Source: Rhodococcus sp. P1Y (lineage in GTDB: Bacteria > Actinomycetota > Actinomycetes > Mycobacteriales > Mycobacteriaceae). Taken from it: a DNA stretch of 64,000 bases. The DNA is taken from the NCBI RefSeq assembly GCF_003641205.1, contig NZ_CP032762.1, forward strand, positions 558,001-622,000. The letters run 5' to 3'. Shown piece after piece: positions 24,652 to 32,753 of this stretch. The notes under the pieces are model-generated. The model was not told where the DNA came from, did no database searches, and was given only the letters and a program-made list of their open reading frames with translations. Position numbers and translations under genes: made by a program. Numbering within the stretch: the first letter of the stretch is position 1; each line of letters starts with the position of its first letter.

Positions 24652-25458
24652 GTGATCGATCTGAAGAGCTGGATCAACCCGCCGAAGCCCGAGACGTCGC
24701 CACCACTCGAACCGGGCGAGCGACGAGCAATCAAGATCGAGATCGCGATCGTTCTGCTCGTCACCTTCGGCCTGAGCGGCCTGAGCAGCATCCTCTCGCT
24801 CGTCGAGGACGCGCTGCTGGCCGGCAGTCTGTCCGATCAGACCGTCGCGCTGAACACCTCGAGTTCGTCGCTCGGCATCATCGACCTGCTGTATCAAGTT
24901 CTGCGGATCCTGAGGCTCGCTGCGTGGGGCGCACTCGGGCTCTATCTCTTGTGGCGGGCTGGGCTCGGACCTCGACTGATCGGGCTCGCTCGCCCGAGGG
25001 CCAAGACGGACCTGCTTCAGGGGCTAGGCCTGGCCGCGCTGATCGGCTTGCCAGGCCTGGTGTTCTACCTCGTCGGCAACGCGGTCGGCTTGAACCTGAC
25101 CGTCGTCCCCAGCACCATCGACGATCACTGGTGGCGAATTCCAGCCTTGATCGCCTACGCCTTCGCGAACTCGGGGGCCGAGGAAATTCTCGTCGTCGCC
25201 TACCTGATCTCGCGTCTTCGACGGCTCGGGTTGTCCGAGAACAGATCCCTTCTGCTGTCGGCGCTGCTCCGCGGCTCGTATCACCTGTATCAAGGCGTGG
25301 GCGCAGGCGTCGGAAACTTCCTGATGGGGCTGGTGTTCGGCAGATTCTGGCAGAAAACCAATCGATTGTGGCCACTGCTGATCGCACACGCACTGATAGA
25401 CATCGTCGCGTTCGTCGGCTACACCGCACTCCGCGGCCATCTCACCTGGCTGCCCTGA
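24652..25458 (+). CDS. CPBP-family membrane protein
   Basis: This 268-residue protein has a short polar N-terminus, about seven membrane segments, and the CPBP motifs GAEEILVVAYLISRLRRLG (EE pair, without the usual Arg three residues on), GSYHLYQG (His) and IAHALIDIVAF (His). It is the actinobacterial EEhhVhGYL-type branch of the family. GTG 24652 is 14 bp after the DUF2470 stop, so the two may share a transcript. Whether it is an active protease is unknown. Confidence 0.82.
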   Translation: MIDLKSWINPPKPETSPPLEPGERRAIKIEIAIVLLVTFGLSGLSSILSLVEDALLAGSLSDQTVALNTSSSSLGIIDLLYQVLRILRLAAWGALGLYLLWRAGLGPRLIGLARPRAKTDLLQGLGLAALIGLPGLVFYLVGNAVGLNLTVVPSTIDDHWWRIPALIAYAFANSGAEEILVVAYLISRLRRLGLSENRSLLLSALLRGSYHLYQGVGAGVGNFLMGLVFGRFWQKTNRLWPLLIAHALIDIVAFVGYTALRGHLTWLP

Positions 25459-25523
25459 CGCCGTGCCGTCACTGGCTGCCCTGACGCCGTGCCGTCACTG
25501 GCTGCCCTGACACCTCGCCGTCA
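25446..25523. repeat. Three tandem 26-bp repeats across the end of the CPBP gene
   Basis: The 26-bp unit starting CTGGCTGCCCTGACGCCGTG begins at 25446, 25472 and 25498; the third copy has a few substitutions. The first copy contains the last codons and TGA stop of the CPBP gene, so copies 2 and 3 look like duplications of a gene end. Confidence 0.85.
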
Positions 25524-25536
25524 CTGGGTACAGTCG

Positions 25537-27099
25537 GTGCGTGAGCGACGACCAGCAGGATCGCCGGAACCCCGGACCGGGGCAGCCGCCGCCGGATCGC
25601 CGCACGCCCCCACCGCCCCGGCGTCAGCCACCGCCCGGCTACCAGCCCCACCGTCGGGCAACCGCCAACCACCCCGGCCACAGGCCGCCTCCTCCGGGCA
25701 ACCGGCCGCCTCCTCCTGGCAACCGGCAGCCGCCCCGGGCTACCAGTCCCCGCCTCCGGGCTACCGGCCGCCACCGTCTAGCAACCGCCAACCACCTCCC
25801 GGCCACAAGCCGCCCGCCGATCGTCTGCAGCCCCTTCCGCCCGAGGGCACCCAGGTCATCCGGCGCGACGGACGTCCGAGCACTCCGTCGCCACAAGGTC
25901 AACAGGCCTGGTCGCAGGCCCCGGAACCGGGCGTCGTGTCTCGCGGATCGAGCCAGCAGTACCGACCGACGGAGCAGTACCGACCGCTCGAGCACGAGGC
26001 GCGGGAACAGAACGACTACGCGCCCCGGCAGACGCCTCAGCCGTACACCGACGATCAGCCTCCCCGCCGCCCGACGCCCCCACCGCCTGAACGGGCGCTG
26101 CGACGCCCCGAACGACGTCCCGCCCCCGCGAAGCCGCCTCGCGCCCGCAAGAAGCGGCACTGGGGCCGACGCTTCGGCCTGACGTTCCTGGCGCTTCTGC
26201 TCGTCTTCGGTGGCCTGCTCTACTACGTCGACAGTTCTCTGACACGTGTCGATGCGCTGGGCAGCTACGACGGGCAAATCGCGGACACTCCGGGTACCAA
26301 CTGGCTGCTCGTCGGCTCGGACTCACGCACCGGGTTGACGCCCGAGCAGGAGGCCGCGCTCGCGACCGGCGGCGAGACGGGCCCGAGCCGCACCGACACG
26401 ATCATTTTGATCCACATACCCGAGGGCGGCGGGGCGACGACGATGGTCAGTCTCCCGCGTGACTCGTACGTCTCCATTCCGGGGTACGGACAGGACAAGC
26501 TCAACGCGTCGTTCGCGTTCGAGGGCGCGCCGCTGCTGGTCCAGACGGTGGAAGGTGCCACAGGCCTACACATCGATCACTACGCGGAGATCGGGTTCGG
26601 CGGCTTCGCCGGCATCGTCGATGCCATCGGCGGCGTCGATGTCTGCCTACAGAACGCCATCTCGGATCCGCTTGCCGGTATCGACCTTCCGGCGGGATGC
26701 CAGGAACTTGCAGGTTCGGAAGCACTCGGATTCGTCCGAACTCGCGCTACAGCACTCGCCGACCTCGATCGCATGAACAACCAGCGACAGTTCATGTCCG
26801 CCCTCCTGTCGAAGGCCACGAGCCCGTCGACGTACCTGAATCCGCTGCGCCTGTGGCCATTGGTCAAGGACACCGCCTCCTCGCTCAGCGTCGACGACGG
26901 CGACCACATCTGGAACTTGGCCGCGCTGGCGTGGGCGATGCGCGGAGAACTGGTCACGACGACTGTGCCTGTATCCGGATTCGAAGACACCGACGTCGGC
27001 AACGTTCTGCTGTGGGACTCCGACCGCGCATCGCAGTTCTTCGGCGCACTCGAGCAGGATCAGCAGATACCCCCCGAGCTCAGAACGTCCGGGCCCTGA
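25537..27099 (+). CDS. LytR-CpsA-Psr (LCP) family protein with proline-rich N-terminus
   Basis: About 520 residues. A cytosolic Pro/Gln/Arg-rich region occupies residues 1 to about 205, followed by a basic patch and one membrane segment (about 216-236). The LCP domain (about 255-430) has NWLLVGSDSRTGL, GPSRTDTIILIHIP, SLPRDSYVSIPGYGQDKLN, FGGFAGIVDAIGGVDVCL and GFVRTRATALADLDRMNNQRQ. LCP enzymes join arabinogalactan or other wall glycopolymers to peptidoglycan. The start is uncertain: GTG 25537 is in frame, but GTG 25541, in a second frame, gives a more natural N-terminus (MSDDQQDRRNPGPG). Repeat motifs jump between these frames, pointing to one or more frameshifts in C-runs. Confidence 0.85.
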   Translation: MRERRPAGSPEPRTGAAAAGSPHAPTAPASATARLPAPPSGNRQPPRPQAASSGQPAASSWQPAAAPGYQSPPPGYRPPPSSNRQPPPGHKPPADRLQPLPPEGTQVIRRDGRPSTPSPQGQQAWSQAPEPGVVSRGSSQQYRPTEQYRPLEHEAREQNDYAPRQTPQPYTDDQPPRRPTPPPPERALRRPERRPAPAKPPRARKKRHWGRRFGLTFLALLLVFGGLLYYVDSSLTRVDALGSYDGQIADTPGTNWLLVGSDSRTGLTPEQEAALATGGETGPSRTDTIILIHIPEGGGATTMVSLPRDSYVSIPGYGQDKLNASFAFEGAPLLVQTVEGATGLHIDHYAEIGFGGFAGIVDAIGGVDVCLQNAISDPLAGIDLPAGCQELAGSEALGFVRTRATALADLDRMNNQRQFMSALLSKATSPSTYLNPLRLWPLVKDTASSLSVDDGDHIWNLAALAWAMRGELVTTTVPVSGFEDTDVGNVLLWDSDRASQFFGALEQDQQIPPELRTSGP

Positions 27100-27144
27100 C
27101 ACGAACGCCCATTTCACGGCGCCCTGACGGTAATCTCACCTTCC

Positions 27145-27687
27145 ATGACCTCGACTGCGGCTTCCTCACGATTCCACGATCTCCTGCGCACACAGGTCGG
27201 CCACGAGTTCACGGCGTCGCATCAGTACTTCGCCGTCGCGGTGTGGTTCGAGACCAACGATCTGCCACAACTCGCCCGTCGGTTCTACGTGCAAGCGACA
27301 GAAGAGCGCGGCCACGCGCTGATGATGGTCCAGTACCTGATCGATCGGAAAGCGAAGGTCGGAATTTCCGGAATCGGCGACGTCGTCGACGAGTTCTCCA
27401 CGGTCACCGAACCAGTCGAATTGGCCCTGAACCAAGAGCTACGGGTGACCGACGAGATCACTGCGCTCGCGCGGACCGCACGCGAGGACGGCGACTACAT
27501 CGGGGAGCAGTTCATGCAGTGGTTCCTGCAGGAGCAGGTCGAGGAAGTTGCAAGTATCCGGAGCCTGCTCAACGTCGTCCGTCGCGCGGGGACCGAGTTG
27601 TTCGATGTGGAGACGTTCGTTGCACGCGAAACTGCGACCCGAGTGAACCGGACCACACAAGCACCCAAGCAAGCGGGCGCATTCTGA
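27145..27687 (+). CDS. Ferritin
   Basis: This 180-residue four-helix ferritin stores iron as ferric mineral in a 24-mer. Ferroxidase-centre positions are present: E in HEFTASHQYF, E and H in EERGHALMM, E in LNQELRVTDE, and Q/E in FMQWFLQEQVEEV. The C-terminal tail (VARETATRVNRT) is short. It is followed 112 bp later by a second ferritin of about 60 percent similar sequence, judged by eye. The upstream gap to the LCP gene is only 45 bp and shows no iron box. Confidence 0.92.
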   Translation: MTSTAASSRFHDLLRTQVGHEFTASHQYFAVAVWFETNDLPQLARRFYVQATEERGHALMMVQYLIDRKAKVGISGIGDVVDEFSTVTEPVELALNQELRVTDEITALARTAREDGDYIGEQFMQWFLQEQVEEVASIRSLLNVVRRAGTELFDVETFVARETATRVNRTTQAPKQAGAF

Positions 27688-27712
27688 ACAATCTGCTGGT
27701 CATAGTCAAGTA

Positions 27713-27752
27713 TTAGGGCGATCTTATTTAGGCAACCTTGACCTCAATAAGG
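27713..27752 (+). promoter_or_regulatory. Tandem IdeR-like boxes upstream of the second ferritin
   Basis: TTAGGCAACCTTGACCTCA (27728-27746) matches the iron-box consensus at 13 of 19 positions. It is flanked by a TTAGGGC half site 15 bp upstream (27713) and a TAAGG about 20 bp downstream. Mycobacterial ferritin bfrB is activated by IdeR at repeated boxes in the same position, so activation in high iron is expected. Match quality is moderate. Confidence 0.5.
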
Positions 27753-27799
27753 GTGAACTTGGATGACAATGCCCTCTGACCAGCATAATCTCTTGTTTC

Positions 27800-28354
27800 A
27801 TGAGCGCAGACATCAAAGAAACCACACACTCCAAGTTCCACGGACTCCTGCGGGATCAGATCCGCAACGAGTTCAACGCGTCGCATCAGTACATCGCGAC
27901 CGCCGTCTATTTCGCCAACACGGATCTGCCGCAGTTGGCCAAGCACTTCTACGCGCAGGCCGTCGAAGAGCGCAACCACGCGATGATGATCGTCCAGTAC
28001 TTCCTGGACCGCGACATCACGGTCGAGCTCAACGGCGTCGACGGCGCAAAGTCCGTTTTCACCGATGCTCGCGAGCCGATCGCCTTGGCTCTCGCGCAGG
28101 AGGAGACCGTCACCGAGCAGATCATCGCCCTTGCGAGCACTGCACGCGAGGAGGGCGACTACCTCGGCGAGCAGTTCATGCAGTGGTTCCTCAAGGAGCA
28201 GGTCGAGGAAGTTGCCAGCATGAAGACGCTGCTCAACGTCGCTGACCGCGCCGGCCACAACCTGTTCGACCTCGAGCAGTTCGTCGCCCGTGAGTACAGC
28301 AACTCCGCCCCGGCCGACACCGGTGCACCCAAGGCTGCAGGCGGCGCCGTCTAA
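27800..28354 (+). CDS. Ferritin (BfrB-like)
   Basis: This 184-residue ferritin closely resembles mycobacterial BfrB. It has NEFNASHQYIATAVYF, EERNHAMMIVQYFLDRDITV, LAQEETVTEQIIALA and GEQFMQWFLKEQVEEVASM with intact ferroxidase residues, and an Ala/Pro-rich C-terminal tail. Start ATG 27800. It is a paralogue of the gene at 27145 and has its own AT-rich promoter region with repeated IdeR-like half sites. Repeat family A follows downstream. Confidence 0.94.
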   Translation: MSADIKETTHSKFHGLLRDQIRNEFNASHQYIATAVYFANTDLPQLAKHFYAQAVEERNHAMMIVQYFLDRDITVELNGVDGAKSVFTDAREPIALALAQEETVTEQIIALASTAREEGDYLGEQFMQWFLKEQVEEVASMKTLLNVADRAGHNLFDLEQFVAREYSNSAPADTGAPKAAGGAV

Positions 28355-28371
28355 GTCCAGTTCGCTGCGCT

Positions 28372-28426
28372 CACAGTGGCATGGTTGAGTGCCCGCCGAG
28401 GGCCTCAGCCATGCCACTGCGGCGGA
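28372..28426. repeat. Intergenic palindromic repeat, family A, copy 2
   Basis: Arms CAGTGGCATGGTTGAG and CTCAGCCATGCCACTG around GTGCCCGCCGAGGGC, flanked by GCTGCGCT and GGCGGAGC. It lies between the convergent second ferritin and DUF5926 genes, a good position for a bidirectional terminator. Confidence 0.8.
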
Positions 28427-28448
28427 GCTGCTCCGGCAGCGAAGCCGC

Positions 28449-29354
28449 TCAGCGCAAGGTGACCTGACGACCACGCAGACCGTCACGTGACCGCCGCTGC
28501 TCCGAGGTCAGCGGCGCATCTACCGCCAAAGCCTCGGCTAGTTTCCTACCGAATTCCGATGTCGGTGCTGCCCACTCGGTCGGGTGCAGTTCCGGATCGA
28601 GATCGAACACCGGAACCAACAGCCCGTGCGTCCGGAACGATCCGGCGTACCGCGAGCCCTCCCCCAGCGTCAGATCGCCCGCAGCGTGCAACCGCGCGAG
28701 CGCGAACATCAGGTCGTCCTCACTCTCGGGACGAACCCACCGCAGGTGCGCCTTGTCGCCCGCGTCGACCCACCACGCTGCCGTCAGGCCTTCGCCCTCC
28801 AACCGCGCGGACGGCATGATCGCTTGATTCGCTCGTTCGACGGTAGCCGCGACATCTGCGGCAGGCTCGACGCCGGCAGGCAGCCACCAGTTGAAATTCT
28901 GGTGCACGGTGATATCGAGCTCCAGCGTCGGATCGAGCACCTCCTTGAGTGCCGGGGTATTGCCGTCCGGACCCGCCGATTCGAGCGACTCGCCTGGCTG
29001 CGCGATCGACGCCCAGGACAACGCGCTGGACAGATCGGCGGCCACGTTGGGCGAATGCACCTGCACCTGCAGACCGGCGAATCCTCTGGCCTCCCCGCTC
29101 TCCTCGCGCACGAGCGCGGCGACGGCACCCGGAAGAACCGTCGCAATCGTCAGAGAGCGACCGTCGACGACAACCGGCGCAGTAGCGGACGGAACGAACT
29201 CACGAAGCGCGACGAGGTCGCATTCTGCCTGCACACCCTGGAACGGGCGCGTCGGCGCGGCCTGGAGGTTCGCACGCTCGGCCTCACGCTGTGCGAGCTT
29301 CGCGGCTCTGTTGCTGTCCTGCTTCGGACCACTGTTTCTTTTGCTCTTTCCCAC
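28449..29354 (-). CDS. DUF5926-family protein
   Basis: This 301-residue soluble protein has a strongly basic N-terminus (MGKSKRNSGPKQDSNRAAKL), which is usual for this actinobacterial family. Conserved patches are RPFQGVQAECDLVALREFVP, HQNFNWWLPAGVEP, a central AAWWVDAGDKAHLRWVRPES and the C-terminal FRTHGLLVPVFDLD. No catalytic motif is known. It is followed on the same strand by no close partner; GDPD lies 88 bp upstream of its start. Function unknown. Confidence 0.82.
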   Translation of the reverse strand: MGKSKRNSGPKQDSNRAAKLAQREAERANLQAAPTRPFQGVQAECDLVALREFVPSATAPVVVDGRSLTIATVLPGAVAALVREESGEARGFAGLQVQVHSPNVAADLSSALSWASIAQPGESLESAGPDGNTPALKEVLDPTLELDITVHQNFNWWLPAGVEPAADVAATVERANQAIMPSARLEGEGLTAAWWVDAGDKAHLRWVRPESEDDLMFALARLHAAGDLTLGEGSRYAGSFRTHGLLVPVFDLDPELHPTEWAAPTSEFGRKLAEALAVDAPLTSEQRRSRDGLRGRQVTLR

Positions 29355-29442
29355 GCTCGAAACCTACACGCTGAGCAATATCCGAGGTCACTCCGCAGGA
29401 TGAGATGCGCTCACGCCCCCCAGTTCACTCCGCAGGCTCCGC

Positions 29443-30207
29443 TCACGCCTCCAACCACGCGCGTGTACGCGCCGGGTTGTTGGTAGCCACCCATCCGACG
29501 CCCAGATCGCGACAGAGTTCGACGTCGGCCTTCTCGTCCACCGTCCAGCAGTACGTCGCGCGTCCCGATGCCGCAGCCCTGTCCACGATCGACGGGCGCG
29601 CACGCAAACTCTTGATCGACGGCCCCACCGCGGTGGCACCGACCGTCGTGGCGGCTCCGCCGCCGAGATAGTACGAAGCGTCGCCGAGTAGGACAGTCGG
29701 AAGCAGCGGCGCGAACCGTCGAACTCGCCAGACCGCCGTCGGCGCGAACGACATGATGACCGCCCTCGAATGCGCGGCCGACGCCGGTTGGGCGATCCCG
29801 TACCGATGCAGTTCGGCCAGCACCTTGTTTTCGACGAGCGATCCGTAGCGCACCGGATGTTTGGTCTCGATGAACAATTTGGTCGGTTTCGACGTCCAAT
29901 CGAGCACCAGCTCAATGAGGTCGCCGAGGGTCAGCAAGTCTGCGGGCTCGGCGCCGTCGCCGTAATCGAATCCCCGCAGGGTCTCGTAGTCGAGTCCGCT
30001 GACGATGCCGGTTCCGTTCGACGTCCGATCCACGCGCCGGTCGTGCACACACACGATGCGGCCGTCACGGGTGAGCCGGACGTCGCATTCGAGGCCGTCG
30101 GCACCGTGGCGCAGCGCGAGGTCGTATGCGGCGAGAGTATGTTCCTTTTTCTCCTCCGAGGCTCCGCGATGTGCGACGACGAACGGGCCTCGCCGCTCGG
30201 CCCTCAC
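29443..30207 (-). CDS. Glycerophosphodiester phosphodiesterase
   Basis: This 254-residue TIM-barrel enzyme hydrolyses glycerophosphodiesters to glycerol-3-phosphate and an alcohol. The catalytic HRGASEEKKEHTLAAY (H and R, with E-H-T for the usual E-N-T), LECDVRLTRDGRIVCVHD (E, D and H) and DYGDGAEPADLLTLGDL are the GDPD family motifs. There is no signal peptide, so it acts in the cytosol. It overlaps no neighbour but lies 13 bp after the DUF4328 gene on the same strand, suggesting one transcript. Confidence 0.93.
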   Translation of the reverse strand: MRAERRGPFVVAHRGASEEKKEHTLAAYDLALRHGADGLECDVRLTRDGRIVCVHDRRVDRTSNGTGIVSGLDYETLRGFDYGDGAEPADLLTLGDLIELVLDWTSKPTKLFIETKHPVRYGSLVENKVLAELHRYGIAQPASAAHSRAVIMSFAPTAVWRVRRFAPLLPTVLLGDASYYLGGGAATTVGATAVGPSIKSLRARPSIVDRAAASGRATYCWTVDEKADVELCRDLGVGWVATNNPARTRAWLEA

Positions 30208-30220
30208 GCGCGTTCTCCGC

Positions 30221-31303
30221 TCACGACGCGGCCACCTTCAGCGGCTGATCCTCGGATTCCGGCGCCTCGATCGCTGCCATGCCGTCTTCACGTACCTCGG
30301 CTTTACCTGCTTCGGGCTCACCTGTTTCACCTGCTTTGGTTTCACGTGGAACCAACGCGGGACCCGACGTGGAACCTGGGATCGCGACGACCCATCGTGT
30401 GGGCGACGCCCGGCGTCCACCTCGCCAACCGAGTCCGTCGACCCTCCGCATGAGGTGGATGGTCAGGAGGGCGACCGCCGCAGCGATCAGCGCGACCACC
30501 GCAGAGAGCAGCACGCCGTCGGCCTGTGCCTGCAGCGAATCTCGTAGCCGCCACAGAGAAGCGGCCAACACGAAAGCCCAGTTCGCCACCCATGCCGTCC
30601 ACCAGACGCGCACCAGTATCCGCAATCGATCTCGATCGGCGCGACCTCTGACGTCGACCAATTCGGTCAGGAACACCCCGGGGAGAGCGAGAGTGAGGAA
30701 TGGAACGAGACTTCCGACGAATATGCTTCGCGCGCTGCGCGGGTCACGCAATCCGGCTCGTTCGAACATCAGCCGCCGGCGGTCGACCAGCCAGCAGACC
30801 GACGCAACGGCCGCGGCGACGCCGATGACAACGGACGCGACCTGGGCGAACAAGACCAGCGCATCCGACGCGGCGAGGGTTGTTCGGCTCACCAAACGTG
30901 TGCGGTTGTACAGAAGGACCCCGTAGCGAACGAACTCGGCGACTGCCGCGAGGCCGAGAAGCGCTGCGACGAGCAGCAGCAATCCGGACGCCGAACCGGC
31001 CCACCGTACGAGTCGGGATTCACTATCCTGAGCCACTGCGCGGGGACGGTCGATCAAACCCCAGCGTGGAATCTCGTCGTACTTCGGTGTTGCTGTTCTT
31101 CTGGGCGCAGACGGCTGCACGCGTCGGGGGGATTTGGTGCGGGGACGACGGGCGACCCATTTGAAGTTCCGCTGGCCTGCCGCGGGCGCCGAAGCAGACA
31201 CCGGCGACAGCAACACTCCGTGACAACGCGGGCACCACACCGCAGGGCGGGTGCCGACGGGCCACCGCGTCGCGCAGCGTGCGCAGACCTGGAATGCGGA
31301 CAC
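30221..31303 (-). CDS. Membrane protein with N-terminal zinc ribbon (DUF4328-like)
   Basis: This 360-residue protein starts VSAFQVCARCATRWPVG, and the pair CARC...CPRC (residues about 7-30) forms a small zinc ribbon. A basic Pro-rich linker is followed by about five to six membrane segments from residue 110, including LRDPRSARSIFVGSLVPFL and RILVRVWWTAWVANWAFVLA, which resemble DUF4328. The GTG start at 31303 overlaps the rhodanese stop (TAGTG). The C-terminus is Glu/Lys-rich and contains a VPRETKAGETGEPEAG repeat-like run. Function unknown. Confidence 0.75.
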   Translation of the reverse strand: MSAFQVCARCATRWPVGTRPAVWCPRCHGVLLSPVSASAPAAGQRNFKWVARRPRTKSPRRVQPSAPRRTATPKYDEIPRWGLIDRPRAVAQDSESRLVRWAGSASGLLLLVAALLGLAAVAEFVRYGVLLYNRTRLVSRTTLAASDALVLFAQVASVVIGVAAAVASVCWLVDRRRLMFERAGLRDPRSARSIFVGSLVPFLTLALPGVFLTELVDVRGRADRDRLRILVRVWWTAWVANWAFVLAASLWRLRDSLQAQADGVLLSAVVALIAAAVALLTIHLMRRVDGLGWRGGRRASPTRWVVAIPGSTSGPALVPRETKAGETGEPEAGKAEVREDGMAAIEAPESEDQPLKVAAS

Positions 31304-31647
31304 TAGACGATTCTCGCCTCGGCGCCGTCGTCGCGCACGATCGGGCGGCCCGCTGCCTCCCAGGCCGACATACCGCCGTCGACGTTGGTCGCTTCGTAGC
31401 CGATCTGCGCCAGGTACTCCACGACGCGCAGAGACCGTCCACCTGCTTTGCACACCACATACAGCTGCGCATCGGCGTCGATCTCACCGATGCGGGAGGG
31501 CACTTCCGCCATGGGGATGTGCACGGCACCCGGTGCGTGACCGCTGTGCCACTCTTCGTTCTCGCGAACGTCGAGCAGAATTATCGACGCACCAAGCTCG
31601 ACGGGAAGTTCGGCGGCGGGGACAGAGGACACATCCGGAGCAGACAC
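31303..31647 (-). CDS. Single-domain rhodanese-like protein
   Basis: This 114-residue sulfurtransferase-type domain has LLDVRENEEWHSGHAPGAVH (substrate loop), HIPMAEVPSR, and the active-site loop VVCKAGGRS with C66. It ends with the conserved GGMSAWEAAGRP. The CKAGGRS loop is one residue pattern away from thiosulfate-type CRxGxR loops, so the donor is uncertain. It is translationally linked to the membrane protein downstream by a one-base overlap. Confidence 0.9.
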   Translation of the reverse strand: MSAPDVSSVPAAELPVELGASIILLDVRENEEWHSGHAPGAVHIPMAEVPSRIGEIDADAQLYVVCKAGGRSLRVVEYLAQIGYEATNVDGGMSAWEAAGRPIVRDDGAEARIV

Positions 31648-31703
31648 ATACGCGATCTTGTCACGCGTTCGGCCTAGGCTGCCACCCGCAAATCCGACGC
31701 ACT

Positions 31704-31782
31704 TGTGGATGAATGCCGGAAGTTGTCCACATTATCCACAGACCGATCCACAGAAACCGGGCAGATGCCGGTTTTATCCACA
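31704..31782. promoter_or_regulatory. Cluster of five DnaA-box-like sites
   Basis: Within 79 bp there are TGTGGATGA (31704, minus orientation), TTGTCCACA (31723), TTATCCACA (31732), CGATCCACA (31744) and TTATCCACA (31774). TTGTCCACA and TTATCCACA are the actinobacterial and E. coli consensus DnaA boxes. The cluster sits between the divergent rhodanese and LLM oxidoreductase genes. No dnaA, dnaN or AT-rich unwinding stretch is present, so it is more likely a DnaA-titration or regulatory site than oriC. Confidence 0.75.
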
Positions 31783-31811
31783 GGCGTCTGTGCGCTCCTA
31801 GACTTCGGCAT

Positions 31812-32744
31812 ATGGCAATCGAACTACGCGTATTCACCGAACCCCAACAGGGTGCGACCTACGACGAGCTTCTGCGCGTGGCGCAGACAGCGGAGACACT
31901 CGGCTTCGGCGCGTTCTTCCGCTCCGATCACTACCTGTCGATGAGCGGCGACGGACTGCCCGGTCCGACGGACGCGTGGATCACGCTCGCTGGAATCGCG
32001 CGCGAGACCTCGACCATCCGACTCGGCACGCTGGTGACGTCGGCGACGTTCCGTTACCCGGGCCCGCTGGCCATCAGCGTCGCGCAGGTCGATGCGATGA
32101 GCGGTGGCCGCGTCGACTTCGGTCTCGGAGCAGGCTGGTTCGAGGACGAGCACAGTGCATACGGCATCCCGTTCCCATCTCTCGGCGAGCGCTTCGACAA
32201 GTTGGAAGAGTCGCTGGCCGTTATCACGGGGTTGTGGGAGACGCCCGTCGGCGAGACATTCTCGTACGACGGCAAGCACTTCCCCGTCACCGATTCGCCC
32301 GCGCTGCCGAAGCCGGTGCAGTCTCCTCGCCCGCCGATCCTGATCGGTGGGGGCGGCAAGAAGCGAACGCCGGCACTGGCGGCGAAGTACGCCGACGAAT
32401 TCAACATTCCGTTTGCGTCGCTCGAAACGACTGGAATCCAATTCGATCGGGTTCGCGCTGCCGCTACCGCCGCAGGCCGCGACCCGCAGTCGCTCGCTTA
32501 CTCGAACGCCCTGGTTCTGTGTGCGGGTAAGTCCGAGGACGAGATCGCTCGCCGGGCAGCGAAAATCGGCCGCGAGGTCGCCGAACTGCGTGAGAACGGT
32601 GCCGCAGGTTCGCCGGCGGAGTTGGTCGACAAGATCGGGCGGTACGGCGAACTCGGCGCCTCACGCGTCTACCTGCAGATGCTCGATCTCGGCGACCTGG
32701 ATCACCTGGAGCTGGTGGCGTCGGAGGTCATTCCACAGCTGTGA
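31812..32744 (+). CDS. LLM-class F420-dependent oxidoreductase
   Basis: This 310-residue luciferase-like monooxygenase-fold protein is predicted to use coenzyme F420. It has ELRVFTEPQQGATYDELLRV, the WITLAGIARETSTIRLGTLV segment, GRVDFGLGAGWFEDEHSAYG and the PPILIGGGGKKRTPALAAKYADEFN block near residue 175, all typical of the TIGR03560-like branch. ATG 31812 replaces an open frame reaching back through the DnaA-box cluster. The substrate is unknown. Confidence 0.88.
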   Translation: MAIELRVFTEPQQGATYDELLRVAQTAETLGFGAFFRSDHYLSMSGDGLPGPTDAWITLAGIARETSTIRLGTLVTSATFRYPGPLAISVAQVDAMSGGRVDFGLGAGWFEDEHSAYGIPFPSLGERFDKLEESLAVITGLWETPVGETFSYDGKHFPVTDSPALPKPVQSPRPPILIGGGGKKRTPALAAKYADEFNIPFASLETTGIQFDRVRAAATAAGRDPQSLAYSNALVLCAGKSEDEIARRAAKIGREVAELRENGAAGSPAELVDKIGRYGELGASRVYLQMLDLGDLDHLELVASEVIPQL

Positions 32745-32753
32745 CGTGCGGCT

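Noticed and set aside
31704..31782. Chromosomal replication origin
   Set aside because: DnaA boxes are present, but no dnaA, dnaN, gidB or AT-rich melting region accompanies them.
31713..31811. Longer start of the LLM oxidoreductase
   Set aside because: The extension would translate the DnaA-box cluster; family members start at MAIELRVF-type sequence.
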